The notes: generated from the letters alone by a model not told the origin. DNA of 64,000 nt from Nitrosomonas sp. (GCA_020890945.1 JAJHPK010000010.1:31790-95789); one strand, 5' to 3'; shown: positions 25,838 to 34,865, counted from the first letter of the stretch. Numbers and translations: made by a program.

Positions 25838-26587
25838 ATGTCCGGTAACCGCATTATTTTTGGTTTTCATGCCATTACCAGTCGACTTAAACAATCTCCA
25901 GAAACGATTAAAGAGATTTATATGGATGCGGCTCGCCATGATCAACGTGCGCGAGATCTTATGCAATTAACGCAACATCAAAAAAAACAAATTATTGGTT
26001 GTCCCGCTGCAAAATTAGACAGTCTTGCAGGTTGTGACCGTCATCAAGGGGTGGTTGCAGTCATTGATGCAGTGCAACGTATGATTGATCTTGACGATTT
26101 ACTGGATAACTTAACAGAACCTGCGCGGTTATTGATACTCGATGGTGTGCAAGATCCGCATAATTTAGGTGCCTGTCTACGCATCGCGGATGCTTTTTCC
26201 ATCCACGCAGTGATCGCGCCCAAAGATAGGGCGGCTGGATTGAATGCTACCGTCCATAAAGTATCGAGTGGCGCCGCCGACACAGTTCCATTTATCGCAG
26301 TCACTAACTTATCTCGCACCTTGAAAGATTTAAAGCAACGCGGCATCTGGATTATTGGTACCGCAGGTGATGCGCAACATACTTTGGATAATTTTGATAT
26401 TACTGAACCGGTCGCATGGGTATTTGGTTCTGAAGAAAAAGGATTACGCCGCCTCACGCGCGAGAATTGTGATTTTATGGTGCGCATACCGATGTCGGGT
26501 CAAGTAGAGAGTCTGAATATTTCAGTCAGCGTAGGTATTTGTTTGTTTGAAACGCATCGTCAAAGAATGCTACGCAGCCCATCATAA
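25838..26587 (+). CDS. rlmB: 23S rRNA (guanosine-2'-O-)-methyltransferase RlmB
   Basis: A 249-residue SPOUT methyltransferase. The N-terminal substrate-binding domain starts IIFGFHAITSRLKQ. The SpoU motifs follow: LDGVQDPHNLGACLRIADAF (motif 1, with the conserved Asn and Arg), VFGSEEKGLRRLT (motif 2) and IPMSGQVESLNISVSVGICLFE (motif 3, SAM knot). It methylates G2251 (E. coli numbering) in the peptidyl-transferase P loop. It lies 86 bp after rnr. Confidence 0.95.
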   Translation: MSGNRIIFGFHAITSRLKQSPETIKEIYMDAARHDQRARDLMQLTQHQKKQIIGCPAAKLDSLAGCDRHQGVVAVIDAVQRMIDLDDLLDNLTEPARLLILDGVQDPHNLGACLRIADAFSIHAVIAPKDRAAGLNATVHKVSSGAADTVPFIAVTNLSRTLKDLKQRGIWIIGTAGDAQHTLDNFDITEPVAWVFGSEEKGLRRLTRENCDFMVRIPMSGQVESLNISVSVGICLFETHRQRMLRSPS

Positions 26588-26629
26588 TACCTTTAAAATG
26601 ACGCATTCCCGTTAACAAAATCACTATTC

Positions 26630-28387
26630 ATGACTTCGCCTGAACCGATCAATTTCAAAACGCATTTTGTTGAGCTATTTCAGACAGCGCTAGACGCTCT
26701 GAAAATATCAGAAAAACTTCCTGCTATCGAATTAACTCGTACCAAACAGGCTTCACACGGGGATTATTCGTGCAATTTGGCCATGCATTTGGCAAAAACA
26801 ATGCGCAAAAACCCACGTGAAGTGGCTCAAAATCTGATCGACCATCTGCCCGCATCACCAATTCTCGAAAAGATAGAAATTGCTGGTGCTGGATTCATTA
26901 ATTTGTTTATTAAAGATTCTGCGAAACAAAGCTATATAAAACATATTTTAACCAGCAAGGAACGGTACGGTTCGTGCAATTATGGGCAAGGTAAAAAAGT
27001 TCAAATTGAGTTTGTTTCCGCTAATCCGACTGGACCATTACATGTTGGTCACGGTAGAGGAGCTGCCCTTGGCGCCAGTCTTGCCAATTTACTCAAGGCT
27101 GCAGGCTATACCGTACTTCGTGAGTTTTACGTTAACGACGCCGGCCGGCAAATGGATATTCTGACAGTTTCCACATGGTTGCGTTATTTGGAAATTAATC
27201 AAGTGCACATTCCCTTTCCACAAAACGCCTATCAGGGTGGTTACGTAAAAGAGATGGCACAGCAACTATACGATCAATTCTCCAAACGATTGGTACAGCA
27301 AACCGAACGGATTCTGCAAGATTTTCCTTTAAGCGCAACAGAGATGCCAATCACAACGGATGCTGAGCTGGATCTGTTAATCGCGAATGCGAAGAAAATT
27401 CTTGGCGATGACTATTTTTTGATTCATCAATTTGTTTTGAAAGAACAAATCCATGATTGCCGTAACGATTTGCAAGAATTTGGCGTTGAGTTTGATGAGT
27501 GGTTTTCAGAACAGTCGCTATTCGATTCAGGATTAGTAACACGAACGGTTACTTTGCTAGAAGAGAAAAATTATCTGTATATAAAAGATGGCGCCAAATG
27601 GTTTCGTTCTACTGATTTTGGGGATGAAAAAGACCGAGTGGTGCAACGCGAAAATGGTCAATTTACCTATTTTGCTTCCGATATCGCGTATCATTTAAAT
27701 AAGTTTGAACGTGGTTTCGATTTGCTCATTAATATTTGGGGCGCCGATCATCATGGCTATATTGCTCGGGTCAAAGGTGCGCTGCAAGCATTAAATCTTG
27801 ATCCAACTAAGCTAGAAATCGCTTTGGTTCAATTCGCAGTGTTGTATCAAGATGGAAAGAAAATGCCCATGTCTACCCGCTCGGGAGAATTCGTCACATT
27901 GCGTGAATTGCGTCATGAAGTTGGTAATGATGCGGCCCGTTTCTTTTATGCGATGCGTAAAAGTGATCAACATTTAGATTTTGATTTAGATTTGGCAAAA
28001 TCGCAAAGTAACGAGAATCCTGTCTATTATGTGCAATATGCCTATGCCCGCATTTGTAGTGTCTTAGCACAATGGAATGGCGATTTAACCACGCTTGAAG
28101 GAGTGGATACGAATACTTTGTCCAATCCAGGTGAATTGAGTTTGTTGCAAAAGCTCATTGATTTTCCAGATATGATAGAAGCCGCTGCCAAAGAATGTTC
28201 CCCGCACTTGATTACTTTCTACTTGCGAGAACTAGCCGGTGAGTTTCATAGTTACTATAATTCAACGCGCTTTTTGGTTGATGAAACATCAATAATGCAT
28301 GCTCGACTTGCGCTCATTGCGTCCGTGCGGCAAACATTGAGCAATGGACTCAAATTACTGGGAGTCAGTACACCTGTTAAAATGTAG
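26630..28387 (+). CDS. argS: Arginyl-tRNA synthetase
   Basis: A 585-residue class I synthetase. The N-terminal Add1 domain is at about 1-110. The HIGH equivalent is HVGH at 138-141 within SANPTGPLHVGHGRGA. The KMSKS position reads KKMPMSTRSGEFV, the usual degenerate form of ArgRS. The DALR anticodon-binding domain occupies the C-terminal 120 residues. It is followed after 21 bp by a SPOR-domain gene and then dsbA, a conserved betaproteobacterial order. Confidence 0.97.
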   Translation: MTSPEPINFKTHFVELFQTALDALKISEKLPAIELTRTKQASHGDYSCNLAMHLAKTMRKNPREVAQNLIDHLPASPILEKIEIAGAGFINLFIKDSAKQSYIKHILTSKERYGSCNYGQGKKVQIEFVSANPTGPLHVGHGRGAALGASLANLLKAAGYTVLREFYVNDAGRQMDILTVSTWLRYLEINQVHIPFPQNAYQGGYVKEMAQQLYDQFSKRLVQQTERILQDFPLSATEMPITTDAELDLLIANAKKILGDDYFLIHQFVLKEQIHDCRNDLQEFGVEFDEWFSEQSLFDSGLVTRTVTLLEEKNYLYIKDGAKWFRSTDFGDEKDRVVQRENGQFTYFASDIAYHLNKFERGFDLLINIWGADHHGYIARVKGALQALNLDPTKLEIALVQFAVLYQDGKKMPMSTRSGEFVTLRELRHEVGNDAARFFYAMRKSDQHLDFDLDLAKSQSNENPVYYVQYAYARICSVLAQWNGDLTTLEGVDTNTLSNPGELSLLQKLIDFPDMIEAAAKECSPHLITFYLRELAGEFHSYYNSTRFLVDETSIMHARLALIASVRQTLSNGLKLLGVSTPVKM

Positions 28388-28408
28388 CATCTCTGTATAG
28401 GGTTCTTC

Positions 28409-29173
28409 ATGAGTCGAGATTATAAATCACAAAAATCATCAAGATCGTCTTCCAAAAAAGGCGGTTCCGCTTTTTTAGGCGGATTCGTTGGTTATGCGCT
28501 TGGTATTATGAGCGCTATTGGAATATGGCTGTATCTTAATTACGCGCCGAGCCCCTATTTGTCGAATGACAAAAACGCTACCGCAACCGTCAAAAACGAA
28601 ACACCATCGAAGTCCGATAAATCAGAGCCATCGAATAAGGCACCCTCTGAAACACCAATTACCGTAGTCGAAGAAAAACCACGGTTTGATTTTTATAAAA
28701 TATTGCCAGGTGTTGACGAGCCTACAGTTGAGCGTACCGTTCCACAACGTTCAGCGCCGCCTGCGCCACCCCCTGTAAATACCAATAAACCGCAGGAAAA
28801 TGTTATCAAACCTGTTGAAAAACAACCGACATTGTATGCAAGTGTTCCACCGAGTATTCGCACACAGGAACTGACTCAATCTCCGCAGACTCCGCCTTCA
28901 GCACCGTCAACACCCAAAAATAACGTGACGGCCACTAAAGAAAAGTTTTTTCTCCAGGCCGGGTCATTTAAAACCAAGGGAGACGCTGAAAACTTAAAAG
29001 CGCGGCTGGCGCTGCTTGGCATACTCGCGTCAGTTCAACCCATTGATTTAGCGGACAAAGGAACCTGGCACAGAGTGCGTGTAGGGCCTTTCACTAAAAA
29101 AGAAGATGTCGACCAGACCAATGCTTCTTTAAAAGAAAATGGCATTACGGCGCAATTTATCAAAGTACAATAA
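28409..29173 (+). CDS. SPOR-domain membrane protein (FtsN-like)
   Basis: A 254-residue bitopic protein. A basic N-terminus (SQKSSRSSSKKGG) is followed by one membrane helix (about 24-45, FLGGFVGYALGIMSAIGIWLYL), a long Pro/Lys/Thr-rich linker (50-170) and a C-terminal SPOR domain (about 177-254, FFLQAGSFKTKGDAENLKARL). SPOR domains bind denuded septal peptidoglycan, so a role in cell division is likely. Whether it is the functional FtsN cannot be decided; the argS-SPOR-dsbA order is typical for betaproteobacterial FtsN-like proteins. Confidence 0.9.
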   Translation: MSRDYKSQKSSRSSSKKGGSAFLGGFVGYALGIMSAIGIWLYLNYAPSPYLSNDKNATATVKNETPSKSDKSEPSNKAPSETPITVVEEKPRFDFYKILPGVDEPTVERTVPQRSAPPAPPPVNTNKPQENVIKPVEKQPTLYASVPPSIRTQELTQSPQTPPSAPSTPKNNVTATKEKFFLQAGSFKTKGDAENLKARLALLGILASVQPIDLADKGTWHRVRVGPFTKKEDVDQTNASLKENGITAQFIKVQ

Positions 29174-29285
29174 TAAAAAGATGTGGTATTGTATTTTTTG
29201 TAGTTAGCTTTTGCAGATGGCTAATGGTCGCGACTTGCTTCATCAAATAATGAATGGATCGATCAAAAATTTTTAAGGAGTCAGA

Positions 29286-29924
29286 ATGAATCTTCGCATT
29301 TTTTTTATACTTCCTTTTTTGTTGTTTAGCTTTAGTTTATTGAGTATCACAAACGTACATGCTGATCTGGTAGAAGGTAAAAACTACACTGTTTTGAAAA
29401 GTCCGCAACCGACACGTGACGAGAGCAAAATCGAAGTATTGGAATTTTTCTGGTATGGTTGCCCACACTGCGATAGCCTGCATCCACATGTCAAAGCTTG
29501 GGCAAAAACTATTCCAGCAGATGTCGATTTCCGCTATGTTCCCGCTATATTTAGACCGAATTGGACAATGGGCGCTAAAGTTTTTTATACCATTGAAGCA
29601 ATGGGGCTACTCGATTCATTACACGACAAAATCTACCAAGCGACGCATCGAGAAAAAATTGATTTAAATGATGAAGCCGTTTTATTTGGTTGGATAGAAA
29701 AACAAGGGATTGACCGCAAGAAGTTTGAAGATACCTTTCGCTCATTTAGCGTTCAAAATCAAGTAGCTAAATCGACACAAATGTCGCGCCAGTATCAATT
29801 GACCGGAGTACCCGCTTTGGTGGTAAACGGTAAGTATTTGACCAGTGCCGGAATGAGCCCAACGCCTGATGAAACCATTAAAACACTGAACGCACTCATC
29901 GAAAAAGCGCGCAAAGAAAAATAA
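29286..29924 (+). CDS. dsbA: Periplasmic thiol:disulfide oxidoreductase DsbA
   Basis: A 212-residue protein with a signal peptide ending in NVHA-DL. The thioredoxin-fold active site is CPHC at 59-62 (FFWYGCPHCDSLHP), the classical DsbA redox motif. The cis-proline loop is TGVPALVVNGKY. It introduces disulfides in periplasmic proteins and is re-oxidised by DsbB. AAGGAG lies before the ATG. Spacing of 112 bp from the SPOR gene leaves room for its own promoter. Confidence 0.96.
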   Translation: MNLRIFFILPFLLFSFSLLSITNVHADLVEGKNYTVLKSPQPTRDESKIEVLEFFWYGCPHCDSLHPHVKAWAKTIPADVDFRYVPAIFRPNWTMGAKVFYTIEAMGLLDSLHDKIYQATHREKIDLNDEAVLFGWIEKQGIDRKKFEDTFRSFSVQNQVAKSTQMSRQYQLTGVPALVVNGKYLTSAGMSPTPDETIKTLNALIEKARKEK

Positions 29925-30067
29925 TTGATCGATACATTATCAATAGCCATCTGCTTTGTTTGAGAGTGTAGCTGTACGAGAGCATTAAACTGAATACTAT
30001 TTACCACAATCAAATTGACAATAGCGCTTCTTTAAAAGAGCAACTGCTTAAAACAATCAACGAAGAG

Positions 30068-31561
30068 TTGGATCTACCCTCTTTAGGGAGCGCAATTGGT
30101 CGGATTGTGCAACTGTCAACATCAGAAGACGAATCCATACGCAAGCTATCGCATTTCATTTTGTCGGATGTTTCGTTAACGCAAAAAATTCTTCGTTTGT
30201 CGAATTCTATTGCTTATCGCTCAACTAACGGAAAAGTGGTAACGAGCATCACAAAGGCAATCTTCTTACTTGGGTTTGAAACGGTCAAAACATGCGCCCT
30301 GGCAATTTTACTGGTTGATAAAATTTTAGCTGGTAAACATGCAGATTTTGTTCGCTTAGAATTAGTTCACTCATTAATGGCAAGCATGTTATGCCAGGAA
30401 CTGGTCAAACAAAGTCAATTTCATCATGTTGAAGAAGTTGCAATCGCGGCGTTATTTAAGAATATGGGGCGTTTACTATTGGCGGCCTATGAACCGGATA
30501 AATATCAGCAAATCATGCAATCAGCACGAACGCAAAAACAGTCACCTGAGCAAGCAGCAAGAAAGTTATTTGCCTTCGATTTAAATGATTTTACTGAAAC
30601 TATTCTGGAAAAATGGAATATTCCAGCCAGTATTATTCAAACAATCAAAAACAAACCTGCTGGAACATTGAGTCCAGCTAAAAATAAACAAGAATGGATT
30701 CAACAAGCTGCTGAGTTTAGCGACACTGCTGCACATCTTCCTATAAGCAATACACCAGAAAGCCTTGCTCTTAAGGAGAAGGTCCTTAATCGCTTTGGCC
30801 GAGCATTAAATTTAGATATGTCAAAGCTTGATGCACTGTTAGAACGAGCAACAGAAGAAACGACTGCGCTACGCGTCAATATCAATCTGTTTCCCGAAGC
30901 ACTAGATTCGAGTGGATCAACGTATCAACAACAAGTGGAATCAGAGGAAAAAGCTAAAGATGATATCTTGGCGGAATTAGCTTTAACAGATCAAGATACT
31001 GCAGATATACAAATCACTCAGCGACATCCAAGTGGGAAACCCTATAATTCGGTCGAATTATTATTGTCTGCGATCCAGGATGTGACAGAAATCATCGCCA
31101 GCGGTAATTATAAATTGAGCGATTTGATATTACTGATATTGGAATATTACTATAATAGTTTAGGGTTCCGGTTTATTACATTATGTTTAAGGGATACGAA
31201 AAAAAATCAATATCGGGCGCGTACTTCTTTTGGCAAAAACAGCTCTGAATTACAAAAAGCTTTTCATTTCCCCATTACACCGTCGGTTGATTTATTTTAT
31301 CTGGCGATGGAAAAAGATACTGATTTACTGATTTCTAACGCAAAATCGCCCAAAGTCGTTGAAATGCTGCCACAGTGGCACCTAAGCTTATTATCCGATG
31401 CACGCAGCTTTATTGTCTTACCATTAGTTTTGAATAAAAAAGCAGTTGGTTTTATTTATGGAGATCGTGAATTTGATGCACCAGAACAAACGCCTCATGA
31501 AGAAACTCGTTTAATTAAAATGTTGAAAAGTCAGCTCTTAATTATTTTGAATGCCAAATAA
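30068..31561 (+). CDS. HDOD-GAF signalling protein (start uncertain)
   Basis: A 497-residue protein counted from TTG 30068. Residues 1-200 form an HDOD domain (LSHFILSDVSLTQKILRLSNS, then ITKAIFLLGFETVKT), with the degenerate HD fold typical of these regulators. The C-terminal part (about 335-495) looks like a GAF domain. The frame is open upstream to 29972 and reads a convincing N-terminal helix (NSASLKEQLLKTINEELDLP) with no ATG, GTG or TTG; a CTG at 29990 would give MNTIYHNQ... . HDOD proteins act in c-di-GMP, motility or stress signalling. It lies 9 bp before gmk. Confidence 0.85.
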   Translation: MDLPSLGSAIGRIVQLSTSEDESIRKLSHFILSDVSLTQKILRLSNSIAYRSTNGKVVTSITKAIFLLGFETVKTCALAILLVDKILAGKHADFVRLELVHSLMASMLCQELVKQSQFHHVEEVAIAALFKNMGRLLLAAYEPDKYQQIMQSARTQKQSPEQAARKLFAFDLNDFTETILEKWNIPASIIQTIKNKPAGTLSPAKNKQEWIQQAAEFSDTAAHLPISNTPESLALKEKVLNRFGRALNLDMSKLDALLERATEETTALRVNINLFPEALDSSGSTYQQQVESEEKAKDDILAELALTDQDTADIQITQRHPSGKPYNSVELLLSAIQDVTEIIASGNYKLSDLILLILEYYYNSLGFRFITLCLRDTKKNQYRARTSFGKNSSELQKAFHFPITPSVDLFYLAMEKDTDLLISNAKSPKVVEMLPQWHLSLLSDARSFIVLPLVLNKKAVGFIYGDREFDAPEQTPHEETRLIKMLKSQLLIILNAK

Positions 31562-31570
31562 CCTTCAGTA

Positions 31571-32206
31571 ATGATGGAAAAGCAAAATAAATCCGTTATT
31601 CCAGGCTGTTTGTTTATCATCAGCGCGCCCTCAGGCACAGGAAAAACCAGCTTAGTACGCGCATTACTCGAATCAGGCATAGATTTAAGTTTGTCGATTT
31701 CCCATACCACGCGCGCTCCTCGGTCAGGTGAAATTAATGGTACGGATTATCATTTTATCAGTCGAGAAGTGTTCACATCGATGCTGCAAAATGGATGTTT
31801 CGTGGAAAGCGCAGAAGTTTATGGTAATTTCTATGGCACCTCAAAACAATGGTTGACTGAAACGATGGCCGATGGCCGCGATATTATTTTGGAAATCGAT
31901 TGCCAAGGTGCTGAGCAAATTCAAAGGATTTTTGCGCAGTCCGTCAGTATTTTTATTCTTCCCCCTTCTCAACAAGTACTGGCACAGCGATTGCATTCAA
32001 GAGCACAAGACGATCCCGCTGTTATTCAACGAAGGCTGGCCGCAGCTCGAGAAGAAGTCAGTCATATCCAAGACTTTAATTATATTGTCGTCAATAATCA
32101 GTTAGAATACGCGCTCGACGAATTAATTTGTATCGTTAAAGCAGAACGTTTAAGAAAGCATCGGCAACTAATTAAATATCATTCTTTAATTAGCGAGTTA
32201 TCTTAA
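31571..32206 (+). CDS. gmk: Guanylate kinase
   Basis: A 211-residue P-loop kinase converting GMP to GDP. The P-loop is ISAPSGTGKTSLV; the GMP-binding segments are SHTTRAPRSGEINGTDYHFIS and VYGNFYGTSK; the lid has HSRAQDDPAVIQRRLA. Two adjacent ATG codons (31571 and 31574) are both possible starts. It is followed by rpoZ after 36 bp, the universal gmk-rpoZ pair. Confidence 0.96.
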   Translation: MMEKQNKSVIPGCLFIISAPSGTGKTSLVRALLESGIDLSLSISHTTRAPRSGEINGTDYHFISREVFTSMLQNGCFVESAEVYGNFYGTSKQWLTETMADGRDIILEIDCQGAEQIQRIFAQSVSIFILPPSQQVLAQRLHSRAQDDPAVIQRRLAAAREEVSHIQDFNYIVVNNQLEYALDELICIVKAERLRKHRQLIKYHSLISELS

Positions 32207-32242
32207 TTTATCTACCCCTCTTTCAATGACTATAAAAGAACC

Positions 32243-32449
32243 ATGGCAAGAATTACCGTTGATGATTGTTTAAAAAAAATTCCTAATCGATTTGACATGA
32301 CTTTGGCCGCCACTGCACGCGCCAGGCAATTAGCGATCGGTTCCGCACCGATGGTAGATCCATTGCGCGACAAACCCACCGTTATCGCTTTGCGTGAACT
32401 GGCGCAAGGCAAAATTGATATCGATATCCTTAACCCAAAAAGTGTATAA
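32243..32449 (+). CDS. rpoZ: RNA polymerase omega subunit
   Basis: A 68-residue protein with the whole family pattern: [20 protein letters not shown], then [12 protein letters not shown] and [12 protein letters not shown]. Omega helps beta-prime fold and carries part of the ppGpp site. In most Beta- and Gammaproteobacteria spoT follows directly; here the downstream 850 bp are insertion-sequence debris and no spoT is present in the window. Confidence 0.96.
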   Translation: MARITVDDCLKKIPNRFDMTLAATARARQLAIGSAPMVDPLRDKPTVIALRELAQGKIDIDILNPKSV

Positions 32450-32510
32450 ATTTCAGATTCATATACAATTGTATTTGCATATAGAATCAAACTTTTAAGA
32501 ATTTTTAGGG

Positions 32511-32867
32511 TTGTTTACAGAGGCTTGTATCGCGCTTGTTGCAGGTTATCTGGTCATCCTCGATGAACTGGGCTATCTGCCATTCTCCCAAGCCGGCGGT
32601 GCGCTATTGTTTCACTTGTTCTCCAGGTTGTATGAACGCACCAGCGTGATCATTACCACCAACCTCACGTTCGCAGAATGGAACAACGTTTTTATCGATG
32701 CCAAAATGACCACCGCACTTCTGGACAAGCTCACGCACCATTGCCACATCATCGAAACCGGCAACGAGTCTTTCCGTTACAAACAAAGTGCGGCCAGTGC
32801 AAAGATCAGAATACAGCAGCGGGAAAAAGAAAAATATTCACCAGAAGAAAATCTGGTCAATTTGTAG
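32511..32867 (+). pseudogene. 3' fragment of istB (IS21-family helper ATPase)
   Basis: From about 32538 the frame reads [21 protein letters not shown] (Walker B region), then [16 protein letters not shown] and [18 protein letters not shown], which is the C-terminal half of IstB. The first 150 or so residues, including Walker A, are missing. The first nine codons of the open frame do not look like IstB, so the breakpoint is near 32535. Confidence 0.85.
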
Positions 32868-32967
32868 TGAACTGCAACTCATCTAAAACGTCAACAGGAG
32901 GAAAAATACCAACTCAGTCTGGTCGACTTTTATCCACAGATCGTAGTGTCCTGGCTCTGTTTTTCCC

Positions 32968-33015
32968 TGGTCAATTATTAACCGTAATGGGGGGCAATTT
33001 CAACCGGTATCAACA
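32968..33015 (-). repeat. IS21-type terminal repeat units
   Basis: Read on the minus strand, the end starts TGTTGATACCGGTTGAAATTG, then a C-run, then ACGGTTAATAATTGACC. Two related units in tandem are typical of IS21-family termini, whose multiple end repeats bind the transposase IstA. Confidence 0.6.
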
Positions 33016-33228
33016 CCTTTGAACGTCTTCTTGCTCTTGCCATTTCGGGTGTTTCCGGCAGGTTGGCACCCAGCTCTTGCGGGCGCGACCAATGTCTTCA
33101 GCTATCTCGACTTCCAATGTACGCTCGTGATCAGTTCCCGGGTAGTTGCTTGAGCAAACCATGTTCACCCTCTCCGGTTTCTTGTAATCGGTCAGCAGGC
33201 TGTCGATCAATTCATTGCTTACAGTCAT
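33016..33228 (-). pseudogene. 5' fragment of an IS256-family (mutator) transposase
   Basis: Starts MTVSNELIDSLLTDYKKPE, a characteristic IS256-type N-terminus. The usual GENGLLKQL-type segment is deleted. Then comes RTLEVEIAEDIG, and after a frame change AGNTRNGKSKKTFKG, the conserved NxRNGxSxKT region. The gene then stops at the IS21 end. At least one frameshift and one internal deletion are visible. Confidence 0.75.
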
Positions 33229-33267
33229 TTCTTTTTCCCCGAAAAATAATCGCAGTTCCTGCCAAAT

Positions 33268-33297
33268 GATCGTTTACACAAAAAATCTTACACCCTC
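33268..33297 (-). repeat. IS256-type outer inverted repeat
   Basis: On the minus strand GAGGGTGTAAGATTTTTTGT followed by GTAAACGATCA matches the terminal inverted repeat style of IS256-family elements. It lies about 40 bp upstream of the fragment's start codon, as expected. The partner repeat is not in the region. Confidence 0.6.
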
Positions 33298-33346
33298 ATT
33301 TATCCATTTTCCACAAGATATGGCTCCATTCAATAAAAAACTGTGA

Positions 33347-34018
33347 TTAGTTTTTATTGGCTTTAATTGCATCTAAATTGGCTTGTGCATCCGCGTTACC
33401 TTGCTTTGCTGCTTGTTCGAACCACTTGATAGCTTCTTTTTCATCTCGATCAACACCTTCGCCAGTAAAATACATCGCGCCTAAATTATTTTGTGCATCG
33501 ACGTGTCCTTGCTCGGCTGCTTTTTTAAATAGTGCAACAGCTTGATTCACGTCTTTTTCAACACCTTCACCATTGACATACATCAATCCCAAATTGAATT
33601 GAGCATCTGCATATCCTTGTTCGGCTGCGCGATAAAACCATCCTGCTGCTAGTTCAGGATCATTATTTAAAACTTTACCCGAAGCATTTTTTGAAATGGC
33701 TTCCCCGGTATAATACATAACCCCCAAATTATTTTGAGCTGCTGCATCACCTGATTTGGCGCTTTCCACCAATGCTTTAAATTTCTTTTCAATCGCCTCT
33801 GGGTCTTCAACTTCTGAAGGAAAGATTTGTTTCTTTAATTCATTTTTTTCCTCATCTGATAATCCTTCAGTTAATGAGGCAGGGATTTCACCTAATTTCG
33901 TTACCTCGTCAGTAACTTTTGCATTAGATTCTGAGTTAGATTTATCTACTGCATTTTCACCGCAACCAGCAATCAATCCAGTAATTAAAATAAAGAAGAG
34001 TAGGGAAGGTATTTTCAT
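33347..34018 (-). CDS. Sel1-repeat lipoprotein
   Basis: A 223-residue exported protein. The signal peptide ends in the lipobox LIAGC with Cys19, so it is probably lipid-anchored in the envelope. After a low-complexity acidic stretch come three to four Sel1-like TPR repeats from about residue 85: AAQNNLGVMYYTGEAIS, DAQFNLGLMYVNGEGVEKD, DAQNNLGAMYFTGEGVDRD, and a terminal half repeat. Sel1 repeats serve as protein-interaction scaffolds. An upstream, co-oriented ankyrin-repeat gene lies 94 bp away. It directly borders the insertion-sequence debris. The specific partner is unknown. Confidence 0.87.
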   Translation of the reverse strand: MKIPSLLFFILITGLIAGCGENAVDKSNSESNAKVTDEVTKLGEIPASLTEGLSDEEKNELKKQIFPSEVEDPEAIEKKFKALVESAKSGDAAAQNNLGVMYYTGEAISKNASGKVLNNDPELAAGWFYRAAEQGYADAQFNLGLMYVNGEGVEKDVNQAVALFKKAAEQGHVDAQNNLGAMYFTGEGVDRDEKEAIKWFEQAAKQGNADAQANLDAIKANKN

Positions 34019-34112
34019 AATTATTTCCTAATATTAAAAAATGATCTGTCTGATAAAAGTGCAATGAAATCAAGCCATGCTGTCGATGTAAATCCATATT
34101 AGCATTGAGATT

Positions 34113-34865
34113 TCATTTTGCACCGGATTTTCTTAGCAATGCTGCTATTTCATTGAATTGATAACGTTCAGCAAGCTTTAATGCTGTCATTCCGTTATTA
34201 GCTTTTAAATTTACGTTTGCTTTTGCCGCGACAAGTGTGTACACCGCACGTAAATGCCCATGCTGCACTGCGATCATGAGTGCTGTTGCACCGTTTTCTA
34301 ATTGGTGGTCTTTATCTGCATTGGCATCAATCAACATTTGAATAACTTGCTGATGCCCTTCTTGTGCAGCAAGTAGAAGAGCGGTCATGTGATTGATTCT
34401 CTGTGCATTGACATTGGGGTTTGCAGCCAATAACAGCTCGACTGCTTTTTTCCGATTTTTAGCAGCCGCCAACATTAAAGCTGTATCTTTTTCGTCATTG
34501 ACCGCATTGATATCTGCGCCTGCATTCAATAATAGCTTGATGATTTCATCTCTACCATCACGTGCAGCTTGTATCAACGGTGTGTAATCTTCATCATTTT
34601 TTATATTGATGTTCGCTCCAGCTTGTAAAAATAGCGCAACAATATCGGCATTACCTTTTTTTACGGAAGCGATGAAAGCAGTATCGATTTCCTCTTGATT
34701 GGATTGTTTTGCATCCAGCAGTTGCTTAACCAGTTTGATATTAGCTTTATGGGCTGCATTGACAAGCTCACTGTCAACTATGGAGGATGCTAACGTACAG
34801 TTCATTAAAATCGACGATAATATCGATGAATAAATCATCCATTTCATTATTTTTGTTTTCGTCAT
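34113..34865 (-). CDS. Exported ankyrin-repeat protein
   Basis: A 250-residue protein with a signal peptide (about 1-26, ending in TLASS). It holds six ankyrin repeats between residues 35 and 245, each with TPLxxAAxxGxxxxVxxLLxxxA-type spacing, for example YTPLIQAARDGRDEIIKLLL and ATALMIAVQHGHLRAVYTLV. Periplasmic ankyrin proteins occur in several Proteobacteria, for example AnkB of Pseudomonas next to a catalase. No such partner is visible here; the neighbour is the Sel1 lipoprotein. Confidence 0.88.
   Translation of the reverse strand: MTKTKIMKWMIYSSILSSILMNCTLASSIVDSELVNAAHKANIKLVKQLLDAKQSNQEEIDTAFIASVKKGNADIVALFLQAGANINIKNDEDYTPLIQAARDGRDEIIKLLLNAGADINAVNDEKDTALMLAAAKNRKKAVELLLAANPNVNAQRINHMTALLLAAQEGHQQVIQMLIDANADKDHQLENGATALMIAVQHGHLRAVYTLVAAKANVNLKANNGMTALKLAERYQFNEIAALLRKSGAK

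Larger units (their letters stand above)
32511..33297. mobile_element. Nested insertion-sequence relics (IS21 piece inside an IS256 piece)
   Basis: From left to right: the 3' part of an IS21-type istB gene (plus strand), an IS21-type end with two terminal repeat units (32968-33015), and then the 5' part of an IS256-type transposase gene (minus strand) with its own outer inverted repeat (33268-33297). The IS256 frame breaks off exactly where the IS21 end begins (33015/33016), so the IS21 element inserted into the IS256 transposase gene. Both are truncated and non-functional. Confidence 0.75.

Noticed and set aside
26044-26487. A 147-codon minus-strand open frame
   Set aside because: It lies entirely antisense within rlmB, whose motifs are intact, and its product has no recognisable features.
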